A stretch of 64,000 nt of DNA from Rhizobium oryziradicis (GCF_001939045.1 NZ_MKIM01000018.1:1-64000), one strand, 5' to 3'; counted from the stretch's first letter, positions 19,285-28,138 are shown. The notes: generated by a model from the letters alone, not told the origin. Numbers and translations are program-made.

Positions 19285-19445
19285 GAACAAGTTCAAGAGG
19301 TCTACAAAATTCCCCTACCGCAGCGCACAATCATGATATAATCGTTTTTTCACGCGAAAGCGGCAGTATTGCAGCGACTCGCTGCAAAGTTATCCATCTG
19401 AAAACATCCCCATAAGCGCTATTGCGCCCGGCTAAAGGTAAAACC

Positions 19446-20687
19446 ATGAACGACACCACCCGTTTTGCAAACGCTGGGGGCCATGACAGCATGGCAAGGA
19501 CTCATTCCAGCCTTCCAGCAAAAACGGTCCTGCTGATCGAGATTGCGCTGGCGGTGGGCGGTTTTGGTATCGGCACCGGGGAGTTTGCCATCATGGGCTT
19601 GTTGCCCAATGTGGCGCAGGGGTTTGGTGTCAGCGTGCCAGATGCCGGGCGTGTCATCAGCGCCTATGCTTTGGGTGTGGTGGTGGGTGCCCCGATTATC
19701 GCGGTGCTTTCAGCGAAATTGCCGCGCAAAACCTTGCTGCTTTTGCTGATGGGGCTTTTTTCTGTTGGCAATATTGCCAGCGCTTTTGCACCGGGTTTTG
19801 CCAGTTTCACAGCACTTCGTTTCATCACCGGCCTGCCGCACGGTGCTTACTTCGGTGTCGCCGCCCTTGTGGCCGCTTCGATGGTGCCGCCCCATAAGCG
19901 GGCGCGGGCCGTTGGCCGGGTTATGCTCGGTCTTACCATTGCAACACTGCTTGGCACCCCGATCGCCACGTTCCTTGGGCAAATGATGAGCTGGCGGGCC
20001 GCATTTTTGATGGTGGGAGGCGTGGCGGCGCTGACGGTGGCGCTGATTGCTCTTTACCTGCATAAGGATAAGGTGAGCGAAGGGGCCAGCATCAAGCGCG
20101 AATTGGGTGCCTTTGCCCGTCTGCAAGTGTGGCTGGCCTTGGCCGTGGCCGCTGTTGGCTTTGGCGGCATGTTTGCCATTTTCAGCTATATCGCCAAAAC
20201 CACCACGGATACCGCGGGTCTGCCTGCATCAATGGTTGCCGTGATTCTCGCGCTGTTTGGCGTCGGCATGAATGTTGGCAATGTGCTTGGTTCACGCTTG
20301 GCCGATTACTCACTCAATGGCACGATTGGCGGCATGCTGGCCTTTAACGTCGTGTTGATGGCGGTGTTTTCACTCACGGCGGCAAATCCTGTGATGCTGT
20401 GTATTTGCGTCTTCCTTACCGGCTGCGGTTTTGCCGCCTGCCCTGCCGTTCAGACCCGATTGATGGATGTGGCAGCAGATGCACAAACGCTGGCTGCCGC
20501 CTCCAACCACTCGGCGTTCAACATTGCCAACGCGCTTGGCGCGTGGCTGGGCGGCATGGTGATCAGCATGGGCTACGGCTATGGCGCAACCGGCTATGTG
20601 GGGTCAGCCCTGTCTTTGGCCGGGCTGATCATATTCCTGATTTCAGTGGCCCTGGAAAAGCGCACCACAGCCACGCATCGCCCTTAG
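19446..20687 (+). CDS. MFS exporter, DHA1 family (AraJ/Bcr-like)
   Basis: A 413-residue proton-coupled exporter with twelve predicted membrane segments. GFGIGTGEFAIMGLLPNVA in the first segment is characteristic of the AraJ/chloramphenicol-arabinose efflux branch of DHA1; ARAVGRVMLGLTIATLLGTP is motif C-like, and LSAKLPRKTLLL is the loop 2-3 motif A position. Substrate unknown. ATG at 19446 is chosen for the preceding AAAGGT; a TTG eight codons upstream is less likely. The operator-like cluster 160-210 bases upstream suggests regulated expression. Confidence 0.85.
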   Translation: MNDTTRFANAGGHDSMARTHSSLPAKTVLLIEIALAVGGFGIGTGEFAIMGLLPNVAQGFGVSVPDAGRVISAYALGVVVGAPIIAVLSAKLPRKTLLLLLMGLFSVGNIASAFAPGFASFTALRFITGLPHGAYFGVAALVAASMVPPHKRARAVGRVMLGLTIATLLGTPIATFLGQMMSWRAAFLMVGGVAALTVALIALYLHKDKVSEGASIKRELGAFARLQVWLALAVAAVGFGGMFAIFSYIAKTTTDTAGLPASMVAVILALFGVGMNVGNVLGSRLADYSLNGTIGGMLAFNVVLMAVFSLTAANPVMLCICVFLTGCGFAACPAVQTRLMDVAADAQTLAAASNHSAFNIANALGAWLGGMVISMGYGYGATGYVGSALSLAGLIIFLISVALEKRTTATHRP

Positions 20688-20701
20688 AACACAACATCTG
20701 C

Positions 20702-21319
20702 TCAGGCCTGCAACACGACCACGCGATCACCCACTTTAACGCGATCATAGAGATCAATGACATCATGGTTCATCATGCGGACGCAGCCCGATGACATGGC
20801 TTGCCCAATCGACCACGGCTGGTTGGTGCCGTGCAGGCGAAACATGGTGTCATTGCCAGCCCGATAAAGATACATGGCGCGCGCACCCAGCGGATTGTTG
20901 GGTCCACCCGGCAAACCGCCAGCATATTTCATGTTCTTTTCGGGGTCTCTGCGCAGCATATTGGGCGTAGGCGTCCAGGTTGGCCATTCTGCTTTGCGGC
21001 CCACATAGGCATTCCCTGCCAGCGCATAGCCATTGCGACCCACACCAACGCCGTAGCGGATGGCGCGACCATTGCCCAACACGTAATAGAGCCTGCGGGC
21101 GGGCGTATCGACCACCACAGTGCCTGGCGCTTCATGGGTCTCATAGGCCACTTCCTGACGACGCAGTTCTGGCGCAATCTTATCCAGCGCCACGCGCGGC
21201 AATGGATGCCGCTCATCCAGCTTATCGCCGTAGAGCGCTTGCTGGGCCTCCTGATTGGTCTTGCAGCCGGCAAGAAACAAGGGCATGCCGAAGATCAAAC
21301 CGCGCCGAGATAATGTCAT
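20702..21319 (-). CDS. L,D-transpeptidase (YkuD family), lipoprotein-like
   Basis: A 205-residue envelope enzyme forming 3-3 crosslinks in peptidoglycan or attaching proteins to it. The N-terminus has a twin-Arg/hydrophobic signal followed by FLAGC (lipobox, C19), so it is probably a lipoprotein. The YkuD domain spans about 65-203, with the catalytic motif HGTN (H163) and SSGCVRM (C179). The start at 21319 follows AAGG. In polarly growing Hyphomicrobiales such enzymes help build the growth pole. A CtrA-type box lies 52 bases upstream of the start. Confidence 0.9.
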   Translation of the reverse strand: MTLSRRGLIFGMPLFLAGCKTNQEAQQALYGDKLDERHPLPRVALDKIAPELRRQEVAYETHEAPGTVVVDTPARRLYYVLGNGRAIRYGVGVGRNGYALAGNAYVGRKAEWPTWTPTPNMLRRDPEKNMKYAGGLPGGPNNPLGARAMYLYRAGNDTMFRLHGTNQPWSIGQAMSSGCVRMMNHDVIDLYDRVKVGDRVVVLQA

Positions 21320-21371
21320 GATCTTGCCTTTTTCGAGTCGTTTTCGTGGCAAGAAAATATTGAGTTTATGG

Positions 21372-21386
21372 TTAACAGACCGTTAA
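21372..21386 (-). promoter_or_regulatory. CtrA-type box TTAA-N7-TTAA upstream of L,D-transpeptidase
   Basis: On the minus strand the site reads TTAACGGTCTGTTAACCAT: two TTAA half-sites exactly seven bases apart, the second extended to TTAACCAT, a very good match to the CtrA consensus. It is 52 bases before the L,D-transpeptidase start and 284 before mgtE. Confidence 0.6.
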
Positions 21387-21670
21387 ACGCTGTTTCTTTT
21401 TTCGGATATCCGAATGTTCACGCTTTTGTGTTTTTCGGCGGGCTGCTGCATTGCAACATCACCATCGGCGCGCCTTGACATTTTCGAAAAACAGGAGCAG
21501 CTATCAGAAACGCGCACGACGTCTCGTGGCGCGGATATCAACGGAGTCATCGTCAAGATGCCAAGCGACAGTACCAGTCGATTGTGTTTGCCGTACGCGG
21601 CCGCCTTGCTCTGACGTCGTCAGCTTGCCAGGTCGGTTGCGCTACGGCGGATCGACGGAAAGGCGAGCAT
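21387..21670 (+). other. Long untranslated leader of mgtE
   Basis: About 280 bases before mgtE hold no convincing gene. GC-rich self-complementary stretches occur, such as ACGACGTCTCGT and TGACGTCGTCA. mgtE leaders are often magnesium-sensing RNAs in other bacteria, but I could not match a known riboswitch core here. Confidence 0.25.
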
Positions 21671-23047
21671 ATGAATATCCAACGCTTTCCCATGAATGCG
21701 GGCAATAAAGCTCGCCACCTTCTCAATGACAGCCTCAACGTTGTCAGCGTATCTGAGCGCATCGAGCAAATGAACCGGCTGGATGTGGAAGAGGCCGCAC
21801 GCCTGCTTGATAGTCTGCCGCAGCCAAAGGCCCTGCGCATCATTGCTCGGCCTGAGCTCAATGACGCGGCAGATATTATTGCCGCTTTGCCATCCGAGCA
21901 CGCCGTACGTCTCTTGAAAGCCACCGCCCACGACCGCGTGGCCGATATTTTTCAAGACATGAATGAGCGCTGCCGCGTGGCAATTTTTGCCCGCCTCGAC
22001 CCCGCAACAGCGCATGCCGTTGAGCATTTGATGGCCTATCCGCAGCGCACGGCTGGCTCGATCATGACCACCGAATTTGTCAGCGTCACGGATAATTTCA
22101 CGGTTGGCGAAACGCTGGCGCATGTGCGCAAGGTGGAAAATGCCAGTGAGACTGTTTACGCCATCTATGTGCTGGACCAGATCAGCAAGCGGTTGATTGG
22201 CGTGGTGTCGCTGCGCCGTCTGATCACCGTACCATCAGAAGCTTCGATTCTGTCGGTTGCCCAGCGCGATGGCGTGGTCACGGCAACCGGCCTCACGCCG
22301 CAGGAAGAAGTTGCCCGAATGATCCGCCGCAACAACCTTCTGGCTCTGCCCATTGTCGATGAAAATTTTATGATGCTGGGCATTGTCACGGTTGATGACG
22401 TGATCGACACCATGATTGCCGACACAACCGAAGACGCCCAGAAATTTGGCGGCATGGAAGCGCTGGGCAAGCCTTACATGCAGATCAGCTTTGCCGGCAT
22501 GATCAAGAAACGCGCTGGCTGGCTGGCCGCTCTGTTTCTGGGCGAAATGCTCACGGCCAGCGCCATGCAGTATTTTGAAGGTGAGCTGGAAAAGGCAGTG
22601 GTGCTGACACTGTTTATTCCGCTGATCATGAGCTCCGGCGGCAATTCCGGCTCGCAGGCCACATCCCTGATCATCAGGGCCTTGGCGGTTGGTGAGTTGA
22701 AACTCTCTGACTGGTGGCGGGTGGCGCTGCGCGAATTGCCAACAGGTGTCACGCTTGGCGCTATTCTCGGCTTGGTCGGCTTTGTGCGCATTGCCGTATG
22801 GCAGCACATGGGGCTCTATAACTATGGTGACCACTGGTTGCTCGTCGGCTTCACCGTGTTTGCTGCCCTGATCGGCATTGTTACCTTCGGCTCCATGGCA
22901 GGCTCCATGTTGCCGTTTTTGCTGCAACGCCTGCGCCTCGACCCTGCCAGCGCCTCAGCCCCGGCTGTGGCAACCTTGGTAGACGTGAGTGGATTGGTGA
23001 TTTACTTCACCGTGGCGCTGGTGATTTTGAGCGGAACCTTGCTGTAA
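21671..23047 (+). CDS. mgtE: Magnesium transporter MgtE
   Basis: A 458-residue magnesium channel. The cytosolic N domain (about 1-125, helical, with LLDSLPQPKALRIIA) is followed by two CBS domains (about 130-255; the first includes AGSIMTTEFVSV) that close the channel when magnesium is bound, then a plug helix and five membrane segments from about 285. PLIMSSGGNSGSQATSLIIR is the conserved pore motif. Start at 21671 follows GGAAAGGCGAGC. Length is typical. It is convergent with the FtsI-like gene. Confidence 0.92.
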   Translation: MNIQRFPMNAGNKARHLLNDSLNVVSVSERIEQMNRLDVEEAARLLDSLPQPKALRIIARPELNDAADIIAALPSEHAVRLLKATAHDRVADIFQDMNERCRVAIFARLDPATAHAVEHLMAYPQRTAGSIMTTEFVSVTDNFTVGETLAHVRKVENASETVYAIYVLDQISKRLIGVVSLRRLITVPSEASILSVAQRDGVVTATGLTPQEEVARMIRRNNLLALPIVDENFMMLGIVTVDDVIDTMIADTTEDAQKFGGMEALGKPYMQISFAGMIKKRAGWLAALFLGEMLTASAMQYFEGELEKAVVLTLFIPLIMSSGGNSGSQATSLIIRALAVGELKLSDWWRVALRELPTGVTLGAILGLVGFVRIAVWQHMGLYNYGDHWLLVGFTVFAALIGIVTFGSMAGSMLPFLLQRLRLDPASASAPAVATLVDVSGLVIYFTVALVILSGTLL

Positions 23048-23086
23048 GCACCGCCTATCCACCTTGAAAAACCGCCCGATCTAGAG

Positions 23087-23186
23087 TTTGGCAGAGAAAA
23101 GTGGAACCGGGTTTTCCCGAAAAGACAAACGAAAACAAAGAAGTTTAGAGACTGTCTGGTTCAATCTGAACCTGACAGTCTCTAAA
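23087..23186. repeat. Dispersed rhizobial repeat plus 20-bp hairpin
   Basis: Bases 23095-23131 read GAGAAAAGTGGAACCGGG-TTTTCCCG-AAAAGACAAACG, one of several copies in the window. It is followed by an inverted repeat with 20-base arms (23144-23163 and 23167-23186, one T-T mismatch, three-base loop). On the minus strand the hairpin is followed by T-rich sequence, so it may terminate the FtsI-like gene. Confidence 0.65.
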
Positions 23187-23214
23187 GCCGGGCGGTCAGC
23201 TTTGATCGGCAAGA

Positions 23215-24939
23215 TCAGTATCCCACCAGCGTATTCTTTCCCACATCCTCCTCAACACCTAAAAGAGGTGCCGCACGGGCGATAATGTCGTGGACCATGG
23301 GCGCTGCCGTCTCGGTTGCGAGGTTCAAATTGTGCAGGCCCGTCAGCGGCTGGTCAATAATGGCCAGCACCACGTATTTCGGATTGTTTATGGGAAAAGC
23401 ACCCAAGAAGGAGTTGAAGCTGAGCTTGTGCGAATAGACGCCGTTGATAACCTTATTCGCGGTACCTGTCTTGCCACCCACGTGAAAGCCCATGACATCC
23501 GCCGTTCTGCCGGTGCCTTGCTCTCCATTCAATTTGAACAGATAGCGTATGGTGTCGCTGGTGGTTTTCCTGACAATGCTTGTCTCGGTCTTTTCTGCTT
23601 CTGCGGCGGTGCGTGGCAGAAATGTTGGCTCAATCAATTCGCCGCCATCCATCAGGGCCGCCCCAGCCACAGCAACTTGCAGGGGTGTGGTTGCCACACC
23701 ATGGCCGAATGAAACGGTGATCGAGGTTAACTTGCTCCATACACGCGGCAGACTCGGCGTTTTCACCTCCGGCAACTCAGTCTTGAGGCGCGTGAGCAGC
23801 CCGAGGCGCGTCAGATACTCCTTCTGCGCATCAATCCCCACAACCTCAATGATCTTTGCCGTGCCAATATTGGAAGAATAGCGAAACACCTCTGGAACGG
23901 TCAGGAAACGCCGCGGCACATCGCGGTCATCATGGATGGTGAAACGGCCAATATGCAGCGGACTCGTTGCATCAAACGTATCCGTCAGTTTTACAGAATT
24001 GGTGTCAAAGGCCATCGCCATGGAAAAGGTCTTGAAGGTCGAGCCCATCTCAAACGTGCCGTTCGACATGCGATTCAGCCACCCTTGACCGCCCGTTCCT
24101 TGCGGATCATTCGGATCAAAGTCCGGCACAGATGCCATCGCCAGCACCTCTCCCGTATGAATATCGAGAACCACTGCCCCCGCAGCCTGTGCCTTATAGG
24201 TGGTCAGGGCGTTGCTAATGACATCGTGAACGATATTCTGGACGCGAAGATCAATGGATAGCCGAAACGGCTCAAGGGTGTTTGGTGTTGCAAGGCCCGT
24301 CGCAGCCAGATCGGACAATCCTTGAGAATCGATATATTTCTCCATGCCGGAGACGCCATGATTGTCGATATCCACATAACCCAAAACATGCGCAGCCGTT
24401 CTGCCACCCGGATAAAAGCGCTTCACCTCCGGGCGAAAGCCGATGGCCGGAAGCCCCAGTTTCATCACCTGATTTTGCTGTTCTGGCGTTAACTGGCGCT
24501 CCAGCCAGGCAAAGTGGGATTTTCGGTCAGACAGCTTCTTGTAGAGTGATTTTCGATCCAGGTCTGGAAACAACCCGCAGATTTTCTCCACCGCTTCATC
24601 AACATCCACAATGCGATGGGGGTCGGCGAACATCGAAACCGTGCGGATATCGGTGGCCAGGATCTGGCCATTGCGATCCACAATATCCGGCCGCCAGGCA
24701 ATCTGCACAGGAGGTAGAATTTTTGATATATCGGGCAATGTCTCGGCCCCCATATATCCCAGCTTGGCAAACAGGGCCGCGTAAAACAGCAAGACACCAA
24801 CCGAAATCACCGCGATCCGAGACTTGGCCTGCCGGTGACGTTTGCGCTCCTCCATGAATTGACGCTTGGTTGATCTCACACTGAACTTAAGTTCCCGGAG
24901 GCGACCCGCTTTTGAGCTAAAATGTTGAACAATCGACAT
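23215..24939 (-). CDS. FtsI/PBP2-type peptidoglycan transpeptidase
   Basis: A 574-residue class B penicillin-binding protein. One membrane segment (about 43-60) is followed by the N-terminal pedestal domain with WRPDIVDRNGQILA (82-95), then the transpeptidase domain: active-site S300-TFK303, S355-S-N, and K490-TGT. All three motifs are intact. It resembles FtsI, which crosslinks septal peptidoglycan, but the neighbours are mgtE and ilvE and there is no ftsL, murE or mraW, so it lies outside a dcw cluster and may be a second FtsI-like enzyme. Start at 24939 lacks a strong Shine-Dalgarno; M29 (24855) is an alternative. Confidence 0.85.
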   Translation of the reverse strand: MSIVQHFSSKAGRLRELKFSVRSTKRQFMEERKRHRQAKSRIAVISVGVLLFYAALFAKLGYMGAETLPDISKILPPVQIAWRPDIVDRNGQILATDIRTVSMFADPHRIVDVDEAVEKICGLFPDLDRKSLYKKLSDRKSHFAWLERQLTPEQQNQVMKLGLPAIGFRPEVKRFYPGGRTAAHVLGYVDIDNHGVSGMEKYIDSQGLSDLAATGLATPNTLEPFRLSIDLRVQNIVHDVISNALTTYKAQAAGAVVLDIHTGEVLAMASVPDFDPNDPQGTGGQGWLNRMSNGTFEMGSTFKTFSMAMAFDTNSVKLTDTFDATSPLHIGRFTIHDDRDVPRRFLTVPEVFRYSSNIGTAKIIEVVGIDAQKEYLTRLGLLTRLKTELPEVKTPSLPRVWSKLTSITVSFGHGVATTPLQVAVAGAALMDGGELIEPTFLPRTAAEAEKTETSIVRKTTSDTIRYLFKLNGEQGTGRTADVMGFHVGGKTGTANKVINGVYSHKLSFNSFLGAFPINNPKYVVLAIIDQPLTGLHNLNLATETAAPMVHDIIARAAPLLGVEEDVGKNTLVGY

Positions 24940-24962
24940 CGGCCAGCGCTTCTTGAGAAAAC

Positions 24963-24977
24963 TTAATGCAACGTTAA
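24963..24977 (-). promoter_or_regulatory. CtrA-type box upstream of FtsI-like gene
   Basis: TTAA and TTAA are exactly seven bases apart (minus strand TTAACGTTGCATTAAG). It is 23 bases before the annotated start, or 107 before the alternative start at 24855. The trailing C of the best CtrA sites is absent, so this is a weaker match than the site at 21372. Confidence 0.4.
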
Positions 24978-25140
24978 AATTATAGAGATCGACTTAATGA
25001 AGTGTTACTATTTGCCACCCGTGTAAAGCCAATCCCTGGGATGGCATCAACTTTACGTGAAAAGGCACCACATGGGATTGCACTGAAATTTCGCCTGAGC
25101 GGGCCGCGTCAAAGCCAAAAATGAAGGCTGAACGGTTTCA

Positions 25141-25169
25141 TAAAAAAGGCCGGGATTTCTCCCGGCCTT
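25141..25169 (-). terminator. Intrinsic terminator of ilvE
   Basis: AAGGCCGGGA and TCCCGGCCTT form a ten-bp stem with a four-base loop; on the minus strand it is followed by TTTTTT. It is seven bases after the ilvE stop. Confidence 0.85.
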
Positions 25170-25175
25170 CTTCAT

Positions 25176-26279
25176 TCAAATTCCGTCAATCGTTCTGACC
25201 CAACCATGGGGATCATTGCTTTTGCCGCGCTGAATGCTGACAAGCTGCTCACGGATTTTGGTCGTCACGGGGCCGGTTTCGCCGGTGCCAATCTGGAAAT
25301 TCCCTTGGGTGAATTTCACCTCGCCAATACCCGCCACCACAGCGGCGGTGCCGCAGGCGAAGGCTTCCTTGAGCTTGCCGCTCTTGGCGTCTGCCTGCCA
25401 TTCCGCAAAGGAATAGGGCCGCTCGTTGACTGTCATGCCCTGATCACGCAGCAATGACAGCAGGGAGTTGCGGGTAATGCCGGGCAGGATGGTGCCGCCC
25501 AGCGGCGGGGTGACCAGCGAACCATCGTCCATGACGAAAAACACGTTCATGCCGCCCAGTTCTTCCACCCACTTATGCTCGGCAGCATCCAGAAACGCCA
25601 CCTGATCACAACCGTGCTCGACCGCTTCCTGCTGGGCAATGAGGCTGGCCGCGTAATTGCCACCGCATTTGGCAGCACCGGTGCCACCGGGGGCTGCGCG
25701 GGTGTAGTTTTCCGACACCCAAATTTTCACCGCCTTGGCCCCGCCCTTGAAATAGGGACCAACAGGCGACGCGATCACGCAGAAGATATAATCGCGGGCC
25801 GGGCGAACGCCCAGGAAAGCTTCCGTGGCAAACATGAAGGGACGCAGATACAGACTGCCCTCGCCTTCTGGAATCCACTTGGCATCGGCTTTAACCAGAT
25901 GATCAATCGCGCCCAGAAACAGCTCTTGCGGAATTTCCGGCATGGCCATGCGCTTGGCCGATTCGTTAAATCGACGAGCGTTTTCATCCGGACGAAACAA
26001 CACAACTTTGCCTTCGCCAGTGCGATAGGCCTTCATGCCTTCAAAGATTTCCTGCGCGTAATGCAATACGGCAGCAGCGGGATCAATGGCAAAGGGGCCG
26101 CGTGCGGTCACCTCGGCAGAATGCCAGCCCTTCACCACATTCCAGTGAATGACCGCCATGTGGTCGGAAAACAGTGTACCAAAGCCCAGGCTCTGAAACG
26201 CTTGCAAGCGCTCATCTTCTGGCATGGGGTTTGGGTTGGGCTTAATGGTAAATTCTGATGGCACGACTTCGGCAGACAT
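25176..26279 (-). CDS. ilvE: Branched-chain amino acid aminotransferase
   Basis: A 367-residue fold-type IV PLP enzyme that interconverts leucine, isoleucine and valine with their 2-oxo acids, using glutamate/2-oxoglutarate. EIFEGMKAYR near 78-87, the Schiff-base lysine K204 in GAAKCGGNYAASL, and EELGGMNVFFV are family hallmarks; the 360-residue length matches the longer BCAT subgroup rather than the 308-residue E. coli type. AGAGGT precedes the ATG at 26279. A 25-base palindrome lies just upstream, suggesting repression by a dimeric regulator. A strong terminator follows. Confidence 0.93.
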   Translation of the reverse strand: MSAEVVPSEFTIKPNPNPMPEDERLQAFQSLGFGTLFSDHMAVIHWNVVKGWHSAEVTARGPFAIDPAAAVLHYAQEIFEGMKAYRTGEGKVVLFRPDENARRFNESAKRMAMPEIPQELFLGAIDHLVKADAKWIPEGEGSLYLRPFMFATEAFLGVRPARDYIFCVIASPVGPYFKGGAKAVKIWVSENYTRAAPGGTGAAKCGGNYAASLIAQQEAVEHGCDQVAFLDAAEHKWVEELGGMNVFFVMDDGSLVTPPLGGTILPGITRNSLLSLLRDQGMTVNERPYSFAEWQADAKSGKLKEAFACGTAAVVAGIGEVKFTQGNFQIGTGETGPVTTKIREQLVSIQRGKSNDPHGWVRTIDGI

Positions 26280-26304
26280 GACGGGTGACCTCTTGAAATC
26301 AATC

Positions 26305-26329
26305 GATAGGTCAGCAATGCTGACCTATC
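26305..26329. promoter_or_regulatory. 25-base palindromic operator upstream of ilvE
   Basis: GATAGGTCAGCA and TGCTGACCTATC are perfect 12-base arms around one base. It lies 25 bases before the ilvE start and just downstream of a -10-like TATAGA, where a bound repressor would block transcription. Confidence 0.7.
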
Positions 26330-26337
26330 TCATTTTA

Positions 26338-26364
26338 TCTATAGAGGAACATCACCTTTCACAA
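26338..26364 (-). promoter_or_regulatory. Possible ilvE promoter
   Basis: On the minus strand TTGTGA (26364-26359) and TATAGA (26343-26338) are spaced 15 bases, slightly short of the usual 17. GATAAAAT overlapping the -10 offers an alternative. The palindrome at 26305-26329 follows immediately. Confidence 0.4.
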
Positions 26365-26397
26365 GCCATTTCAAGGCCAAACCGTGTATTTTCATCG

Positions 26398-26436
26398 AAA
26401 CATTCTATATTTGGATAGACCGGCCCTTCGCCTCCT
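26398..26436 (-). pseudogene. Remnant copy of the ETF-QO 3' end
   Basis: This 39-base stretch repeats the last codons and stop region of the ETF-QO gene (26472-26510). In frame it encodes GGEGPVYPN as the gene does, with third-position changes only (GGA/GGG, CCA/CCG, GTT/GTC). The stop TAA is GAA in the remnant. It starts 41 bases after the true stop and looks like the tail of an older or diverged allele left behind by recombination. Confidence 0.6.
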
Positions 26437-26476
26437 TTTTTGAACGGAGGTCCGTGCGGCCCAATTCATCCAAACA

Positions 26477-28138
26477 TTACATATTTGGATAAACTGGTCC
26501 TTCGCCTCCTTGTGGCGGCACCCAGGTGATGTTCTGGTTCGGGTCTTTGATATCGCAGGTTTTACAATGAACGCAGTTCTGAGCGTTGATGACAAAGCTT
26601 TCCTCGCCATCCTTCTCCACCCACTCATAGACGCCTGCAGGACAATAACGACTGGATGGCCCACCATACACGCCAAGCTCAGACGATTTCTGCAAGGCCA
26701 TATCCTTGACCTTCAAATGCACCGGCTGATCTTCTTCGTGGTTGGTGTTGGACAAAAACACCGACGACAGACGATCAAATGTCAGCACACCATCGGGCTT
26801 GGGGTAGTCGATCTTCTTGTGCTTGGCTGCTGGCTCCAGGCTTTGCGCATCGGTTTTTCCATGCTTGAGCGTGCCGAGGAATGAGAAGCCAAACAACTGG
26901 TTGGTCCACATATCCAACCCGCCCAAGCCGACGCCAATGGCTGTGCCAAACTTCGACCACAACGGCTTCACATTGCGCACCCGCTTCAGATCCTTGCCAA
27001 TATCGCCATCGCGCCAGCTGTTTTCAATTTCAATCGGCTCGTCATTGGCACGGCCAGCGTTGATCGCCTCGGCAATCTTTTCAGCGGCCAGCATGCCCGA
27101 CAAGACGGCGTTGTGGCTGCCCTTGATGCGGGGCACGTTGACCATGCCCGCCGAGCAGCCCAGCAGCGCGCCGCCGGGGAAGGACAGTTTCGGCACTGAC
27201 TGATAGCCACCTTCGGTAATTGCGCGCGCGCCATAAGAAATGCGCTTCGCCCCTTCAAATGTGTCGCGAATAGCCGGATGCGTCTTAAAGCGCTGGAACT
27301 CCTCAAAAGGGAACAGATACGGATTTTTGTAATTCAGGTGCGTCACAAAGCCGACCGCCACCTGATTATCCTCCAGATGATAGAGGAAGGAACCACCGCC
27401 CGTTTTCATGTCCAGCGGCCAGCCAAAGGAATGCTGCACCAGACCCGGCTTATGATGCTCTGGCTTGACCTGCCAGAGCTCCTTGATGCCAAGACCAAAC
27501 TTCTGCACATCGCTGTCACGCGAGAGATCGAACTTGGCAATAAGCTGCTTGGCCAGTGAGCCGCGCACGCCTTCGCCGATCAGCACATATTTGCCCAGCA
27601 GTTCCATGCCGCGGGTATAGTTGGGGCCGGGTTCGCCATTTTTCTCAATACCCATATCACCGGTGGCAACACCAATCACCGCACCGGCGTCATTATAGAG
27701 CACTTCGGTAGCGGCAAAGCCTGGATAAATATCCACGCCCAGAGCTTCCGCGTGGCCCGCCAGCCAGCGACAGACATTGCCCAGCGAGACAATGTAATTG
27801 CCGTGATTGTTCATCAACGGCGGCATCAGCACGTTGGGCAGACGAACAGACCCCGCTGGCCCCAGAAACAGGAAATGATCGGCAGTCACTTCGGTCTTGA
27901 AGGGATGATCAGCCTCGCTGCGCCAATCGGGCAAGAGCCTGTCAACACCAATCGGGTCCACCACGGCACCGGAGAGGATATGCGCGCCAACTTCCGCCCC
28001 CTTCTCCAACACCACGACGGACAGCTCAGGGTTCACCTGTTTCAGCCGAATGGCGGCAGAAAGACCCGCTGGCCCCGCCCCGACAATCACCACATCAAAT
28101 TCCATGCTCTCGCGCTCTGGCAGCTCTTGTTCGTTCAT
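26477..28138 (-). CDS. etfD: Electron transfer flavoprotein-ubiquinone oxidoreductase
   Basis: A 553-residue peripheral inner-membrane enzyme that passes electrons from ETF, reduced by acyl-CoA and other dehydrogenases, to ubiquinone. FDVVIVGAGPAGLSAAIRL near the N-terminus binds FAD. The C-terminus carries the 4Fe-4S cluster cysteines in YCPAGVYEW and NCVHCKTCDIKDP, followed by ITWVPPQGGEGPVYPNM. Length and motifs are complete. GGAGAG lies before the ATG. No etfAB genes are adjacent. A copy of its last codons lies just downstream. Confidence 0.93.
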   Translation of the reverse strand: MNEQELPERESMEFDVVIVGAGPAGLSAAIRLKQVNPELSVVVLEKGAEVGAHILSGAVVDPIGVDRLLPDWRSEADHPFKTEVTADHFLFLGPAGSVRLPNVLMPPLMNNHGNYIVSLGNVCRWLAGHAEALGVDIYPGFAATEVLYNDAGAVIGVATGDMGIEKNGEPGPNYTRGMELLGKYVLIGEGVRGSLAKQLIAKFDLSRDSDVQKFGLGIKELWQVKPEHHKPGLVQHSFGWPLDMKTGGGSFLYHLEDNQVAVGFVTHLNYKNPYLFPFEEFQRFKTHPAIRDTFEGAKRISYGARAITEGGYQSVPKLSFPGGALLGCSAGMVNVPRIKGSHNAVLSGMLAAEKIAEAINAGRANDEPIEIENSWRDGDIGKDLKRVRNVKPLWSKFGTAIGVGLGGLDMWTNQLFGFSFLGTLKHGKTDAQSLEPAAKHKKIDYPKPDGVLTFDRLSSVFLSNTNHEEDQPVHLKVKDMALQKSSELGVYGGPSSRYCPAGVYEWVEKDGEESFVINAQNCVHCKTCDIKDPNQNITWVPPQGGEGPVYPNM

